64,000 nucleotides of DNA from Bradyrhizobium sp. CCBAU 53421 (GTDB taxonomy: Bacteria > Pseudomonadota > Alphaproteobacteria > Rhizobiales > Xanthobacteraceae), in contig NZ_CP030047.1 of NCBI RefSeq assembly GCF_015291625.1, positions 7,378,001 through 7,442,000 on the forward strand. Direction: 5' to 3'. The position numbers were made by a program, and so were the translations under genes. Positions 37,840-47,261 of this stretch are shown one piece after another. Every line of letters starts with the position of its first letter. Position 1 is the stretch's first letter. A model generated the notes under the pieces. That model saw only the letters and a program-made list of their open reading frames with translations. It made no database searches and was not told the origin of the DNA.

Positions 37840-38582
37840 CAAGACCTGAGGCTTCCCTCTTGCCGGTCGACACGGCTGCGTGGAAGCGCAGTTCCTCTAA
37901 TGTTGACTGCAATGACGAGCAGGTAGACGACGGCCCATAACATTGCGCGAGCGGAGAATGCCACGTCTCGTCCGCCTGCTTGATCCGTGAAGTTCCTTAA
38001 CGTCGATTCCAAATCGCTCGCCGCTGAAGGGCGGCTCCGCGTTGATGTAGGCCGCAAAGTGCCAAGCACAACAGGCTTGGGCGCCCTCGACATTCGTAGT
38101 AGCGGCGACGCCCCTGGATCACACGGATCGATGGCGGCATACCTGCTCCCAATTGTCGTCAAGACTCCGGCAGCAAGGCATTCGCCCGCACTGTCGAAGA
38201 TTCAGTGCGTGATAAGAATCATTCACGGAAGTCGTGGCGAATAGGCTGTATGGTAACATTAGAACGTGCGCAGGTCGGTAAGTCGACAAAGACGGCACAA
38301 ATCTGGCGCGAACTGCCGGTTATTGCCTGGCACGAAGAATGCAGGTCCTCGGCATGTCCAGGCTTCTCCTCCTGGGCAGGTCCAGCATTGCAAATTGAGG
38401 CTTTGGCTGACCACTGAAGTTAGCGGCGCGTGACATCGAGGGACGGCGCCTGCTCGTGCGGGACATCGGCAGGCGCCCGCGTCACGTTGCCGCTAACTTC
38501 TTGCGATCTGCGCATAGCACGTTGAGGAGGACGTCCCGCTTTGGAATTGACGTGTGGATGATAACTAGATGGGCCGGAAGCA
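37840..38582. other. Intergenic region
   Basis: About 740 bases with no supported gene, promoter or repeat. The largest frames (37836-38162 minus, 38420-38761 minus) lack family character. Confidence 0.35.
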
Positions 38583-39431
38583 ATGAAGAAAATGCCTGGA
38601 AGACGCGTGCTTTGGTTCTGTATCGGTCGGTCGCTGATCTGCCTGGCCGGGCTGGCGGTGACGAGCAACAATGTTCGCGCCAACGACCACGCGCTTGTCG
38701 AAAGGGTCAAGTCAACGTGGCGAGCGCAAGATGGTGAGACTATAGAACAAATCATCTCCATGGTCTCGAAGGTGGCTCACTTTGTGCCTCGATCATGGGG
38801 AGTCGCCGAAGGAATTGACCGAACAGAGTATGTCTATTTTTCATGGACCAGGCACCCGGACAATAGATCAGACGAACAGTACGCTATCACTTGGAAGATC
38901 GCGACCGACGGGACGATTACACTTGCGTCGACATATGCAAAGCCGATTGAGTTGGGCTGGCGTGCCTTGGCGCTCTCGTTGATCGCCAGTGAAGTCACAG
39001 ATGGCGAAAGGGACGCAAATCTTCACTTTCTGCATGATCCGGCCAACTTCAATTTCGTGACGACTGCGCAAGGCAAGCTCGGCAATCTTCTGCGGCACGG
39101 CCGCTGCCATATCATTGAACCCGTTGTAGTTGATTACGTGTCGAAACCGAATGACAAGCCGACCGAGAGGGGGGATCTGTGGCGCGTTCTGCTTTTGGTG
39201 AACTGTAAGATTCCAGGGCCCCATTATTTTACCCACAACGGCGTCATCGCTTTCGAGAAGAGCGAGGGACAAGATTGGGAGCCGCAATCTTTCTTCGCCA
39301 AGCGTATCGCGGCCTTTCCTCCAGGCTCCTGGTTCGATCGGATAGAGCCAAGTGAACGGGAAGCAATAGAGAGGACGCGAAAGGCCTCGGCCGATGGTCG
39401 CACAAAGCAAGATCGCGGCGCAGCTCCTTGA
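38583..39431 (+). CDS. Secreted hypothetical protein (282 aa)
   Basis: Signal peptide at 1-33: KKMPGRR, a hydrophobic core FCIGRSLICLAGLAV, and a likely cut after VRA. The mature part has YVYFSWTRHPDNRSDEQYAI and ITWKIATDGTITLAS, a beta-rich pattern, then NLLRHGRCHIIEPVVVDYVS. The tail is charged. I recognise no enzyme motif. No operon partner is nearby. Confidence 0.7.
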   Translation: MKKMPGRRVLWFCIGRSLICLAGLAVTSNNVRANDHALVERVKSTWRAQDGETIEQIISMVSKVAHFVPRSWGVAEGIDRTEYVYFSWTRHPDNRSDEQYAITWKIATDGTITLASTYAKPIELGWRALALSLIASEVTDGERDANLHFLHDPANFNFVTTAQGKLGNLLRHGRCHIIEPVVVDYVSKPNDKPTERGDLWRVLLLVNCKIPGPHYFTHNGVIAFEKSEGQDWEPQSFFAKRIAAFPPGSWFDRIEPSEREAIERTRKASADGRTKQDRGAAP

Positions 39432-39967
39432 CGCTGAGCGCCTCCGAGGAGCAGCAAAGCACACGCGTTCGGAAGCGCTGACTTGACCTGTTACGCTTTT
39501 GCGACAAACCGCGAGCCCCTCGCAGCTCGTCATAGGGTAGCACCGTTGCTCTCGGCCCATTCCGCGAAGCAATCGATGCCATGACCAGGCGACCACGTGC
39601 CAGCTTACGAGAGCCGGCTTAGCCCTCCCCGCTCACATGCAGCGAGCGGACGCCAACCTGCGACGCGCCCAGCTCTAGATCCATTCTTCGGGGGAGTTGG
39701 CCCAGCGATGCTTGCGGCCCCTGCTCAGACCAGGCGTGCGCGCAGCGCATCGCTTCAACGGACAATGGCACCCGCAGGAGCGTGACGCCGAAGGCGGCAC
39801 GCGGGAGCGAGTGCAGCGACGAGCCTGGTTAAAAGGGTACCCGGGAACGGGGCAGTGATAGCGACGCCGGCATACTTCATGGCGGCGGGCCCCTTTCCCG
39901 AGTATCCCCGGCGAGGAGCTCTGCAGCCATGCTGCGATTTATCGACCGCAGAATTGGGACGGAAGAT
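39432..39967. other. Intergenic region
   Basis: About 540 bases, no supported gene. CGGGAAC and GGGCCCC-type GC-rich stretches do not form a clear terminator. Confidence 0.35.
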
Positions 39968-40136
39968 CTAGATTTCCTCACGCGCATTCGTTTGCGCGTC
40001 GTAAATCCCGATCTGAAGCATGCTTCTTTAGCTCTTCCCCACCCGCCCGGGCGCCGTCTCTCGTTACAAATTCGGCTTTGAGTCGGCCGTTCACTTCAAG
40101 CCCGTAACAAGAGATCGGCAGTTCACGGCTCCCCAT
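39968..40136 (-). pseudogene. Frameshifted copy of the 4749 small protein
   Basis: Starts MGSRELPISCYGLEVNGRLK, continues AEFVTRDGARAGGEELKK, then about eight bases are missing relative to the copy at 4749 and the rest, MLQIGIYDAQTNAREEI and stop, is in another frame. It overlaps the end of the jetB-like remnant, which suggests a junction formed by rearrangement. Confidence 0.6.
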
Positions 40137-40357
40137 TGCGCCTCCGGATCGCGATGGACGCGATAACCGCAACTGTCGAAGAAGCCATCGACCACGTCGC
40201 GGAAGCGGTCATCCATCATCGTGTAGTAGACCGTCCCGGTGCGAGGATCGCCGGCGAACACGAATCGTCGTCGCAGCAAGAAGTGAAACGCCCTCCAAAG
40301 GTCGGCCGCCTTCTCCGCGCCGACGGAGCGCTCGATGTTGTCAAATTCTCCAAGCAT
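40091..40357 (-). pseudogene. Wadjet JetB-like (DUF4194) fragment
   Basis: MLGEFDNIERSVGAEKAADL then LWRAFHFLLRRRFVFAGDPR, VYYTMMDDRFRDVVDGFFDS and GYRVHRDPEAQWG match the first part of DUF4194 proteins, the MukE-like JetB of the Wadjet anti-plasmid system. It ends after about 88 residues in unrelated sequence, so the second half is missing. Confidence 0.5.
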
Positions 40358-41400
40358 GGATCGCTCTGCCTTTCGCCGGCGTACCCGATCGTCTGACCAC
40401 GAAGTTCGTGCATCTGAGCCACTCGCTATCGTGCGGAGCCGTGTCAAGGCTTGGCTGCGCATCGAAGTCAGCCGCGATCTGCGCCGGCACGTCGCCGGTT
40501 AGCGCATAATGTCGGGCGCAATCGAAGGCGAGAAAATCGTCAACGGTGCCGATCTCCATGAAGCGCGCCTCCTTGGTGGCGAACGGAGGCACCTGCCGCT
40601 CGAGGAATCTTTTGACGTCCTCGGGCCGCGGCGCGATGCGGGCGATGCACTCGAGGCGAATCCGCTTCCTCAGTTCGTAGAGCGGATCCGACGGCGGCCC
40701 CGCGAGTTCTCTTGCCTCGACAGGACGGCGCAACTGTCTAGCCGGCGCCTGATGGTGTTCAGGCCAAGGCGACCGCAGGGGCTCAATGGTCCATTCGACG
40801 GTTGCCTCTTCGTGCCCGCCTTCGCGGAGCAGGGCGTCAAGCCGCCGCACCAGGTCGCCGGCGCGACCGACGAGTCCCTGTGCTCCGCGCTCCGCGTACC
40901 TGATGGTGTTTCGAACACGTGCCTCGAGCTGTCTGCGAAAGGTCTCGATCCGATCGAACATCTCGCGATCTGCTCGAAGATGCTTTCGATGGCCAACAAG
41001 TCGTCAGCCGCAGCCATCCGGCCCTCTTCGAGATCGGACGCCATGCTTGCTGCGGCGTATTCCTCGGCGAGCACCTGCATCGTCTCGGACGTGCAGGAAT
41101 TCTGAGAGCAAGATCCACGATCGCGTCGCGGAAACGGTAAGGAGTGGACTAAATCCTTCAGCAGCAGCTGGACGACGAACTCCTCGAAAAAGGCCTCCAG
41201 CCTGGTGCCCACCGTCTTCGGTTCCATGACCGTCCGTCGGGTACGCTTAAGGTCGGCCAAAATGGCCCGCAGACTCTCGGTGAACTGATCGACCTGATTG
41301 CGAGCCTCGCGACGGCGAGTGCGGCCTCGCGTTGTTTGCGGTCGGTAATCTCGCGTGTGAGCTGCTGCAATTTAGCGGCTCGTCTCTCTCGCGATCCATA
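40341..41400 (-). pseudogene. Wadjet JetA-like fragment, several frames
   Basis: Read in order on the minus strand: LQQLTREITDRKQREAALAV, then after a shift NQVDQFTESLRAILADLKRT, TVMEPKTVGTRLEAFFEEFV, LLLKD, after another shift PYRFRDAIVDLALRI, then MQVLAEEYAAASMASDLEEG, DDLLAIESIFEQIAR, MFDRIETFRRQLEARVRNTI, RYAERGAQGLVGRAGDLVRR and FLAFDCARHYALTGDVP. This fits the MukF-like JetA subunit. At least two frameshifts are present. No jetC or jetD was found. Confidence 0.5.
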
Positions 41401-41459
41401 TTCGACAAATATTACGTAATATCAATGAGTTAAGAGCACGGAAACCCACCCTTGCTGGG

Positions 41460-41500
41460 TACCCGAATATGGATACCTATATACCCGAGCAGAGGTACCC
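41460..41500. promoter_or_regulatory. Repeated TACCC motifs before vapB
   Basis: TACCCGA at 41460-41466 and 41482-41488 (22 bases apart) and TACCC at 41496-41500 next to the ATG. A likely operator for autoregulation by the VapBC complex. Confidence 0.4.
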
Positions 41501-41695
41501 ATGGCCTACAACATTAAAGACCGCGACACTGACCGGATCATTCGTGAACTTGCCGCCCTCAAAGGCAAGCCGATCCTCGATTGCATTCGCGAGGCTTGCG
41601 AACATGAAATTCAGCGTGAACGTCTGAAGACGCCGCTCTGGGAGCGGGTGCAACCGCTGCTCGACCGCATCGCCCGCGCTCCCAAACCGGCCTGA
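41501..41695 (+). CDS. vapB: VapB-type antitoxin
   Basis: 64 residues: MAYNIKDRDTDRIIRELAAL then KGKPILDCIREACEHEIQRE and a C-terminal toxin-binding helix. This is the PSK/VapB fold with an N-terminal ribbon-helix or AbrB-like DNA-binding part. It neutralises VapC encoded 43 bases downstream and represses the pair with it. Confidence 0.85.
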   Translation: MAYNIKDRDTDRIIRELAALKGKPILDCIREACEHEIQRERLKTPLWERVQPLLDRIARAPKPA

Positions 41696-41738
41696 CCGCC
41701 GATAAGGCGTTTTTCGACGATCTGTCGAGTGATGCCTG

Positions 41739-42143
41739 ATGATGATCGACGCCTCAGCCCTGGTCGCAATCTTGCTACGCGAGCCAGACGCGGCTGAGCT
41801 CGTCATGGCAATTGCGGACGCCAAGGCGCCGTTCACCTCACCCATCGCAGTCTACGAAACGATCTGTGCTCTCATGCGCGTCAACGCATGGGGTGCGCCG
41901 GAAGCGGAGGCGGCAGTGCGAGAATTTCTCGACGCCGGATCCATCCGCGTGTGCGCGACTACCGACGGAATGATATCGACCGCCGCTATGGCATTCGATC
42001 GGTTCGGAAAGGGGCGACATCCGGCTCAGCTCAATCTTGGCAACTGTTTCGCCTATGCCTGCGCCAAGACCTATCGCGCGCCACTGCTGCACAAGGGTGA
42101 CGACTTTCCGCGAACCGATCTCGAGCTGGTCCATAAAGGATAG
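41739..42143 (+). CDS. vapC: VapC PIN-domain toxin with a substituted catalytic residue
   Basis: 134 residues. PIN-domain acidic residues are Asp4 (MIDASAL) and Glu40 (VYET). The third position, normally GDCFAYA, reads G-N-C with Asn102 (codon AAC), and Asp121/Asp122 follow in KGDDF. Loss of the third acidic side chain should weaken metal binding and RNase activity, so the toxin may be dead or attenuated while the antitoxin remains. Otherwise the length and fold are normal. Confidence 0.88.
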   Translation: MMIDASALVAILLREPDAAELVMAIADAKAPFTSPIAVYETICALMRVNAWGAPEAEAAVREFLDAGSIRVCATTDGMISTAAMAFDRFGKGRHPAQLNLGNCFAYACAKTYRAPLLHKGDDFPRTDLELVHKG

Positions 42144-42955
42144 ACCGCTGGCAACGTCCGTACGATTACCCCGAACTCCCTGCCTTGGCCCGAATTCGCG
42201 GCGCTGACGCCCGCGGCCGACGAGCGGCTCTCGGAAAACTCCGACCCGCGACGGCTGGATCGCACGCAGACACTAGATGAAGCTCAAGACGAAACTCACG
42301 CGTCTTGGAGTTCATCCAAAGTTTTGAACCTAATGTCGTCACGCCTTGCCAACAAATGCCAATAGCCGAGGCCATCTTTAAGTCACTTCCACGCTGGTTG
42401 GCTGGTTGAGCCGCTATCGGAGAAGAAAGGATAGTCGAGACCAACCGGTGCCAGCTTCAGAAGTCGCTTAGCAACCTCGTCCGCCACGTACCATGAACCC
42501 AGCCGCTCCCTCGATCACTGTCTAACGGTCGGGCCCGATGTCTGGCGCATCGACGAATCTACATCGACAGATCGTGCGCTGTACGATGGCGCTCGCAAAC
42601 GCGTTGCAAGCCATGTTCATTTACTTTGATTGATTTCTCTCGGGGAGCACTCGGTTGTTTTTTAATGCACCGAGTTCGACGCTGTGCCCGATGATCTTAA
42701 GCACGGTGCAGTCTGCGTTTACTGAGAGAGACGGTCGAGGCCGGAAGCCTATCGCAACTCACACAAGAAATCGCTTGAATCTCACGTTACGTCAGGCCGT
42801 AGGTTGGCAACCACAATCGAGCTTCCACCAACCAAACGTCGAATGATGCAGCACGGACCAAGTAACCGACATGGTGCGATCAAGCAGTCGAACGCGGCTG
42901 ACGCCGGATTGCAGGTGTTTTTGAGCGCATGGACCAAGAGCGAAAGGCTGTCGGG
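42144..42955. other. Intergenic region with a possible gene tail
   Basis: About 810 bases. On the minus strand near 42290-42385 a frame reads DGLGYWHLLARRDDIRFKTL then DELQDA and stop, which looks like a protein end, but upstream frames break. I cannot name it. The rest is empty. Confidence 0.3.
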
Positions 42956-43675
42956 ATGAAACGTCGCGCGATGATAACCGCATTGCTCGCTATCATCACA
43001 TCTCCGGCTTGCGCAGCAAAACTCAGCGGCCCTCCACGCATCATCGATGGCAATACGATTGAGATCGAGCAAACCAAAATTCGGCTTTCGGGTATCGAGG
43101 CGCCAGAGACGGATCAGATTTGCCTCGACGCCCACGGCCAGAAATGGGCTTGCGGCATAGCTGCTCGTGATGAGCTTATCAGGCATTCGAATGGACGAAC
43201 GTGGGATTGTCACACCACGCGGGTGGATAAGTACGGACGGTCACTCGGCAGCTGCTTCATCGCAGGCGAGGACGTGAACGCATGGATGATAAGCTCGGGC
43301 TGGGCACTATCATCCGATCCTCACACCTACATTATCTATGAGGTTGTAGCGAGCAATGCCTATGCGGGCCTATGGTCGGGGGCGTTCATCGCTCCTTGGG
43401 ACTGGCGTCGCCGCAACAAGGGGACCATCGTTGTCGGCGCGAGCTCGATACCGATCGACGCTCAGGAACTCCTGCTCGGATCCGCTTTGCTATCCGACCC
43501 GCCCTCACCCGAATGTCTGATAAAGGGCACGCTGGGCCGCGGGAGCGAGCGCATTTATCACATGCCCGGGCAACTCGGTTACGGACAAATCGATATGACG
43601 AAGAAGGCGGGTGATCGATGGTTCTGCAGCGAAGCGGAGGCTGAAGCCACTGGATGGCGTAAAGCGGCGCGATGA
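42956..43675 (+). CDS. Secreted thermonuclease-like (SNase) protein
   Basis: 239 residues from ATG 42956. Signal peptide MKRRAMITALLAIITSPACA. SNase/Tudor-like nuclease pattern: IIDGNTIEIEQTKIRLSGIE, APETDQ, then VDKYGRSLG. The typical Asp, Arg and Glu positions around RLSGIEAPE and DKYGR are kept. The C-terminal 80 residues are a separate extension. It ends in a four-base overlap with the carbonic anhydrase gene. Confidence 0.8.
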   Translation: MKRRAMITALLAIITSPACAAKLSGPPRIIDGNTIEIEQTKIRLSGIEAPETDQICLDAHGQKWACGIAARDELIRHSNGRTWDCHTTRVDKYGRSLGSCFIAGEDVNAWMISSGWALSSDPHTYIIYEVVASNAYAGLWSGAFIAPWDWRRRNKGTIVVGASSIPIDAQELLLGSALLSDPPSPECLIKGTLGRGSERIYHMPGQLGYGQIDMTKKAGDRWFCSEAEAEATGWRKAAR

Positions 43676-44433
43676 GGCGACACATGCACGCAGACCGTTC
43701 CCTTAATATGTCTAGCTCGCTGATGATCAAGCCTTCGCGCCGGTCGCTATTACTATCGCTGTTCGCGTTTTCGGCGGTTGGCATGCGGCTTGGCGACAAC
43801 ATCGTTAACGCGAAGGAAGCAAACCGGCTGCCCAAGCCGGATAATCTGCTCTCGCCGGATGCTGCGCTCAAGCGGCTGATCGAAGGTAATGACCGATTTG
43901 TCCAGGGCGCATCACGAGGCGGCGACTTCAAGCGCGAGCGTGAGGTTTTAGTCGATGGACAAAATCCATATGCGGCGGTCCTGAGCTGCGCGGATTCTCG
44001 CATAGTGCCTGAACTTGCTTTCGACAGCGGACTTGGCGACCTGTTTGTCTGCCGCCTCGCCGGCAATTTTGTCAACGATGTCACGATCGCGAGCATGGAA
44101 TACGCCGTCGCTGTGCTGAACACGCCGTTGATTTTGGTACTCGGTCACGATCGCTGCGGCGCGATAGACGCCACGATCAAGTCGCTCAGCGACGACAAGC
44201 CGGCACCGGGGCATATTCCCTCCCTCGTCGCTGCGCTTGCGCCTGCCGTACGGGAATCTCGCCATCAAACCGGTGATGCGTTCGCCAATGCCATCCGGCA
44301 AAACGTAATCGATAACGTCGGCAAACTTAAATCGGCGGGCCCGGTTCTGAACGCGGCAGTTGAGCAGAACGGGCTAAAGGTCGTCGGAGGTCTGTACCGG
44401 CTCGACACCGGCAGGGTCGACTTGCTGAACTGA
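43672..44433 (+). CDS. Beta-class carbonic anhydrase, exported
   Basis: 253 residues at most; inner ATG starts are possible. A twin-arginine-like or Sec signal KPSRRSLLLSLFAFSAVGMR is followed by the enzyme. Zinc ligands are in SCADSR (Cys, with the Asp-Arg dyad) and in LGHDRCGAI (His, Cys). It interconverts CO2 and bicarbonate, likely in the periplasm. Start overlaps the nuclease stop, so the two are co-translated. Confidence 0.88.
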   Translation: MRRHMHADRSLNMSSSLMIKPSRRSLLLSLFAFSAVGMRLGDNIVNAKEANRLPKPDNLLSPDAALKRLIEGNDRFVQGASRGGDFKREREVLVDGQNPYAAVLSCADSRIVPELAFDSGLGDLFVCRLAGNFVNDVTIASMEYAVAVLNTPLILVLGHDRCGAIDATIKSLSDDKPAPGHIPSLVAALAPAVRESRHQTGDAFANAIRQNVIDNVGKLKSAGPVLNAAVEQNGLKVVGGLYRLDTGRVDLLN

Positions 44434-44835
44434 CCTGTACTTTCGCAGTCGTTTGAACTGCCTAGCACGGCTCCGGTTGAGTTCCGCAAAACTCGCCCGC
44501 CCATCGGTAAATGCACCGGACGTGACAGCTGCACAATTGACATACAGCTTCGGGACACCTCTTTGCATGCGCGGGCTTTTTATCCTCTTCTTAGTTTACG
44601 CACTTATGTTGGCAACGCGCGGCCAGCACCCACACAATTCCTGCCGTGACCGAACAGGGTCCATGCCTTCCGTCAATGCACTGGTCAACACAGTTGGCTG
44701 AAGCCGCAGAAATGCGCTGCGATGGATGTCGGGATCTAAGCGGGGCTCGGCGACACGGGACAAATTTCAGCAAAATATCCTCGCCGGATCGTCCGGTTTG
44801 GAACCGATAGAGATCGTACTGTCAAGCTCCCCGAC
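44434..44835. other. Intergenic region
   Basis: About 400 bases with no supported gene or clear terminator. Confidence 0.35.
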
Positions 44836-44928
44836 TCAGATCGGGCTGAAGATCACATACAGCAGAATTAGGATCGCGACGGCGGTCCAGCCTGCTGATG
44901 TGAGGAACATTGTTGCTCGCGACGGCAT
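44836..44928 (-). CDS. Tiny membrane protein (30 aa)
   Basis: MPSRATMFLTSAGWTAVAIL then ILLYVIFSPI, one membrane helix filling most of the chain. AGGAGAG stands in place before the ATG at 44928. It resembles other very small Bradyrhizobium membrane peptides. No partner is evident. Confidence 0.4.
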   Translation of the reverse strand: MPSRATMFLTSAGWTAVAILILLYVIFSPI

Positions 44929-45276
44929 TGGACGGTCTCTCCTGCATCAGCCAACGAAGCGACCGGCAATCTCGAAAACGCAGCATCGCTGAAACTGTAC
45001 GACCATACTTTGGATCCGCAATAAACCGGCAATTTTCGCGCGCGACAGTTGCGATCATCGGCTGGAACGCAGAATACTCTTCTGCGCGTCGCCTGCACCC
45101 CGTCGAGCCTGGCACTCAAGGATGGATGGACGTCCTGAGAATGTTGTCCAAAGAGCGGTGGTAGCTCTGCGTGGGCGCACCTTGTCAATTTGCGTTCCGA
45201 AGCGGGTGCGTCGGCAAGCACCTTTGAAGCAGTTTTGCCGATCCCGACGTCAGCCTCATGATCATCTTGCGTGGCC
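44929..45276. other. Intergenic region
   Basis: About 350 bases, nothing supported. Confidence 0.35.
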
Positions 45277-45795
45277 TCAATGCACGTCGCCCCAGGTCTC
45301 CTCGACCAACGCATCGATCATGTCGGATACATCATCTTGCCCCACGTTAAGTGTCAGCAAGATCCGCAACCGTGCCGTTCCCACAGGCACCGTTGGCGGC
45401 CGTATCCCACGAATATTAAAGCCGCGCGCCTGTAGCGCAGAGGCGAGCCGCATCGCGCGGGCGTTGTCGCCCACAACATAAGGAATGATCTGTGAGTTCG
45501 AAGAACTCGCGCGACCGCACACAATGAGCTGCCGATGTGCAAAGTCGATCAAATCGATCAGATGTCGTTGCCGCTCGGGCTCCTCCTGCAGGATTAAGAT
45601 TGCCTCTCGCACCGCTACGGCCATTAGGGGTGAAGGCGCGGTGGCGAAAATGAATGGGCGGCACCGATTGACCATGAAGTCGCGCAACACGCCGGAACCC
45701 GTGACAAGAGCACCCGCCGCGCCCAGCGCCTTGCCGCAGGTGTGGATCACTAAAAGTTCGACCGGAAATTGCGCGGCCCCGCCTCGGGAAAACAA
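45277..45795 (-). pseudogene. BioF/AONS-type aminotransferase C-terminal remnant
   Basis: 172 residues of an alpha-oxoamine synthase: the PLP lysine lies in HTCGKALGAAGALVTGS, then FIFATAPSPLMAVAV and PPTVPVGTARLRILLTL. The N-terminal 200 residues are missing, and the DNA upstream is not homologous. No proper start codon is seen. In BioF, 8-amino-7-oxononanoate is made for biotin; this copy cannot be functional. Confidence 0.75.
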
Positions 45796-45880
45796 GGCGG
45801 GCCGCTCCCCTCCCCCCTGGGGACGCCGCGCTGCGGATCACAACGGAAATCGTCTAACTGCCGCCCTCTGTCATTTATGA

Positions 45881-46027
45881 TCACACGCCCAAGTTACTCA
45901 CCTGCATTGCGGCTTCCGCGACGTGCCGCAAGACGAGCTGAGAAAGCTGTACAACCAGATTCTTGAGACGTGCTATTTCCTGCCTGCACCGCGCCAACTC
46001 GCGCTCTTCTTCCGTCACTATCGACAT
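45881..46027 (-). CDS. Small coiled-coil protein (48 aa)
   Basis: MSIVTEEERELARCRQEIAR then LKNLVVQLSQLVLRHVAEAA. Heptad-like spacing of Leu/Ile/Val suggests a coiled coil. Such short ELARCREEIxRLKxLVVQLS proteins are frequent in Bradyrhizobium. The frame could begin at 46069. Confidence 0.55.
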   Translation of the reverse strand: MSIVTEEERELARCRQEIARLKNLVVQLSQLVLRHVAEAAMQVSNLGV

Positions 46028-46282
46028 TTCATAGCGATCCCAGCCGCGTGACTCATGTTTGGACCTCAATTCGAGCAGGTAATCACGAACAAGGACTCAA
46101 ACTACATTCCCTGCAAAGAATGTACTGGAACCCCGCATTTCTACGCCAGTAAAAATACTGTACGATGCGGCCGAACGATCTCGCTACCCCGGCTCAGCGT
46201 GCCATCCCCGCCACAGATCTGAGCGTCTCGTACAGAATCTTAGCTGGCATGACGGTCAACGCGATCGAGCAGAAGCGCTGCG

Positions 46283-46506
46283 CGGCTTGAGCTCGTGGGG
46301 CTCCTGGACAATGGTCGTCTTCATGTCCCCTTCATACAGCAAGACATCGCCGATGCATGCGGGCTCTCGACTGTGCACGTCAATCGGACGATCCAAAAGC
46401 TAGGCGTAGGAAGCTCATTGAATGGAACGGCCATGCTGTTGATTTTCTTCCGCGAGATCAGTTCGAATTACTTGGGGAATTCCGCCGCTCATATGTCCTG
46501 CGTTGA
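46283..46506 (+). pseudogene. Crp/Fnr regulator helix-turn-helix remnant
   Basis: RLELVGLLDNGRLHVPFIQQ, DIADACGLSTVHVNRTIQKL, then after a frameshift at about 46403 RRRKLIEWNGHAVDFLPRDQ and FELLGEFRRSYVLR and stop. This is the C-terminal DNA-binding end of a Crp/Fnr protein that recognises VHVNRT-type targets. The sensor barrel is gone. Confidence 0.75.
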
Positions 46507-47126
46507 ATTTCTTCGGCGGCCGCTTCGTGCTCTTCGCATCAAGCAAACCAACAAGCGCACGCCAATTCCGATCCGTACCGCCTATTCGACCTGCAGTCGC
46601 GTTTGCTTGGCCGTTTTCTTGAAATACTTGAGCGTAGTTACAACGTGCGCGACCTGCCTGAGGTTACGGTCGCAAAGCTTCGTCGCCGCAGTAATCCTTG
46701 CGGAGAATCGAGAAACCGCGCTGGCGAAATCTTCGAGCGCTCACGTGGCACAAGCACAGGCAACACAAGCAGAATACGACATGCACCGTTGCGGCTCGCG
46801 GATTGATCGCTGCCCGTGAGAAATCGGGAGCTTAAATTTTCATGACGCGTGCCGCAGCTCAAACGACTTGATTCGTACCTAGCGTTACGTTGTAGCATCT
46901 CAAAGCAGGACGCGAGGGGCCCCGGGCAAGCCAGCGGGGCCCCTCCGCCAGAGGCGCGACAACGACACCTGAGCGGTCGACTTTGCTTTACGAGGATCGT
47001 CAAGATCATACCGATTAGACGAGTGGGGTCGATGACGGATGGTCCCGGGCCGTCCGTGCATTGGTGAATATCGCCTTGGGAAAAAGGAAACAACGCCAGA
47101 CCGACATCGATCCCTTCGTGATTAGA
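46507..47126. other. Intergenic region with one direct-repeat copy
   Basis: About 620 bases before sRNA copy 2. It contains the first copy of an imperfect direct repeat at 46864-46906. No supported gene. Confidence 0.35.
46864..46906 (+). repeat. Imperfect direct repeat, copy 1
   Basis: Core TCGTACCTAGCGTTACGTTG then TAGCATCTCA. Matches copy 2 at 47510-47552 with about seven differences over 40 bases. Confidence 0.6.
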
Positions 47127-47261
47127 ATTTGCGGTGAATGCATCACCGCAAATAACCGTCGGCAGCCCTCCCTCTGTCGACGAGAGCTGGCGCGACGCTT
47201 AGCAGCCTCGTTTGCCAGACTCACTTCCGCCCGGCCCTCGAAATGAGGCCGGGCTTTTTTT
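47127..47261 (+). ncRNA. Candidate trans-acting sRNA, copy 2 (alpha-r14/r15-like)
   Basis: Hairpin 1: perfect 11-bp stem ATTTGCGGTGA/TCACCGCAAAT at 47127-47153, loop ATGCA. Hairpin 2: CGTCGGCAG/CTGTCGACG (47157-47165, 47174-47182, one G-U pair) with loop CCCTCCCT. Terminator: GCCCGGCC/GGCCGGGC at 47229-47254 then seven T. Shared with copy 1: TAGCAGC, CACTTCCGCCCGGCC-like end, and the CCTCC loop. Stem letters differ between copies but pairing is kept, which points to a selected RNA. Promoter and 5' end not defined. Confidence 0.65.
47229..47261 (+). terminator. Rho-independent terminator of sRNA copy 2
   Basis: GCCCGGCC / GGCCGGGC, 10-base loop, followed by T7 (47255-47261). Confidence 0.85.
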
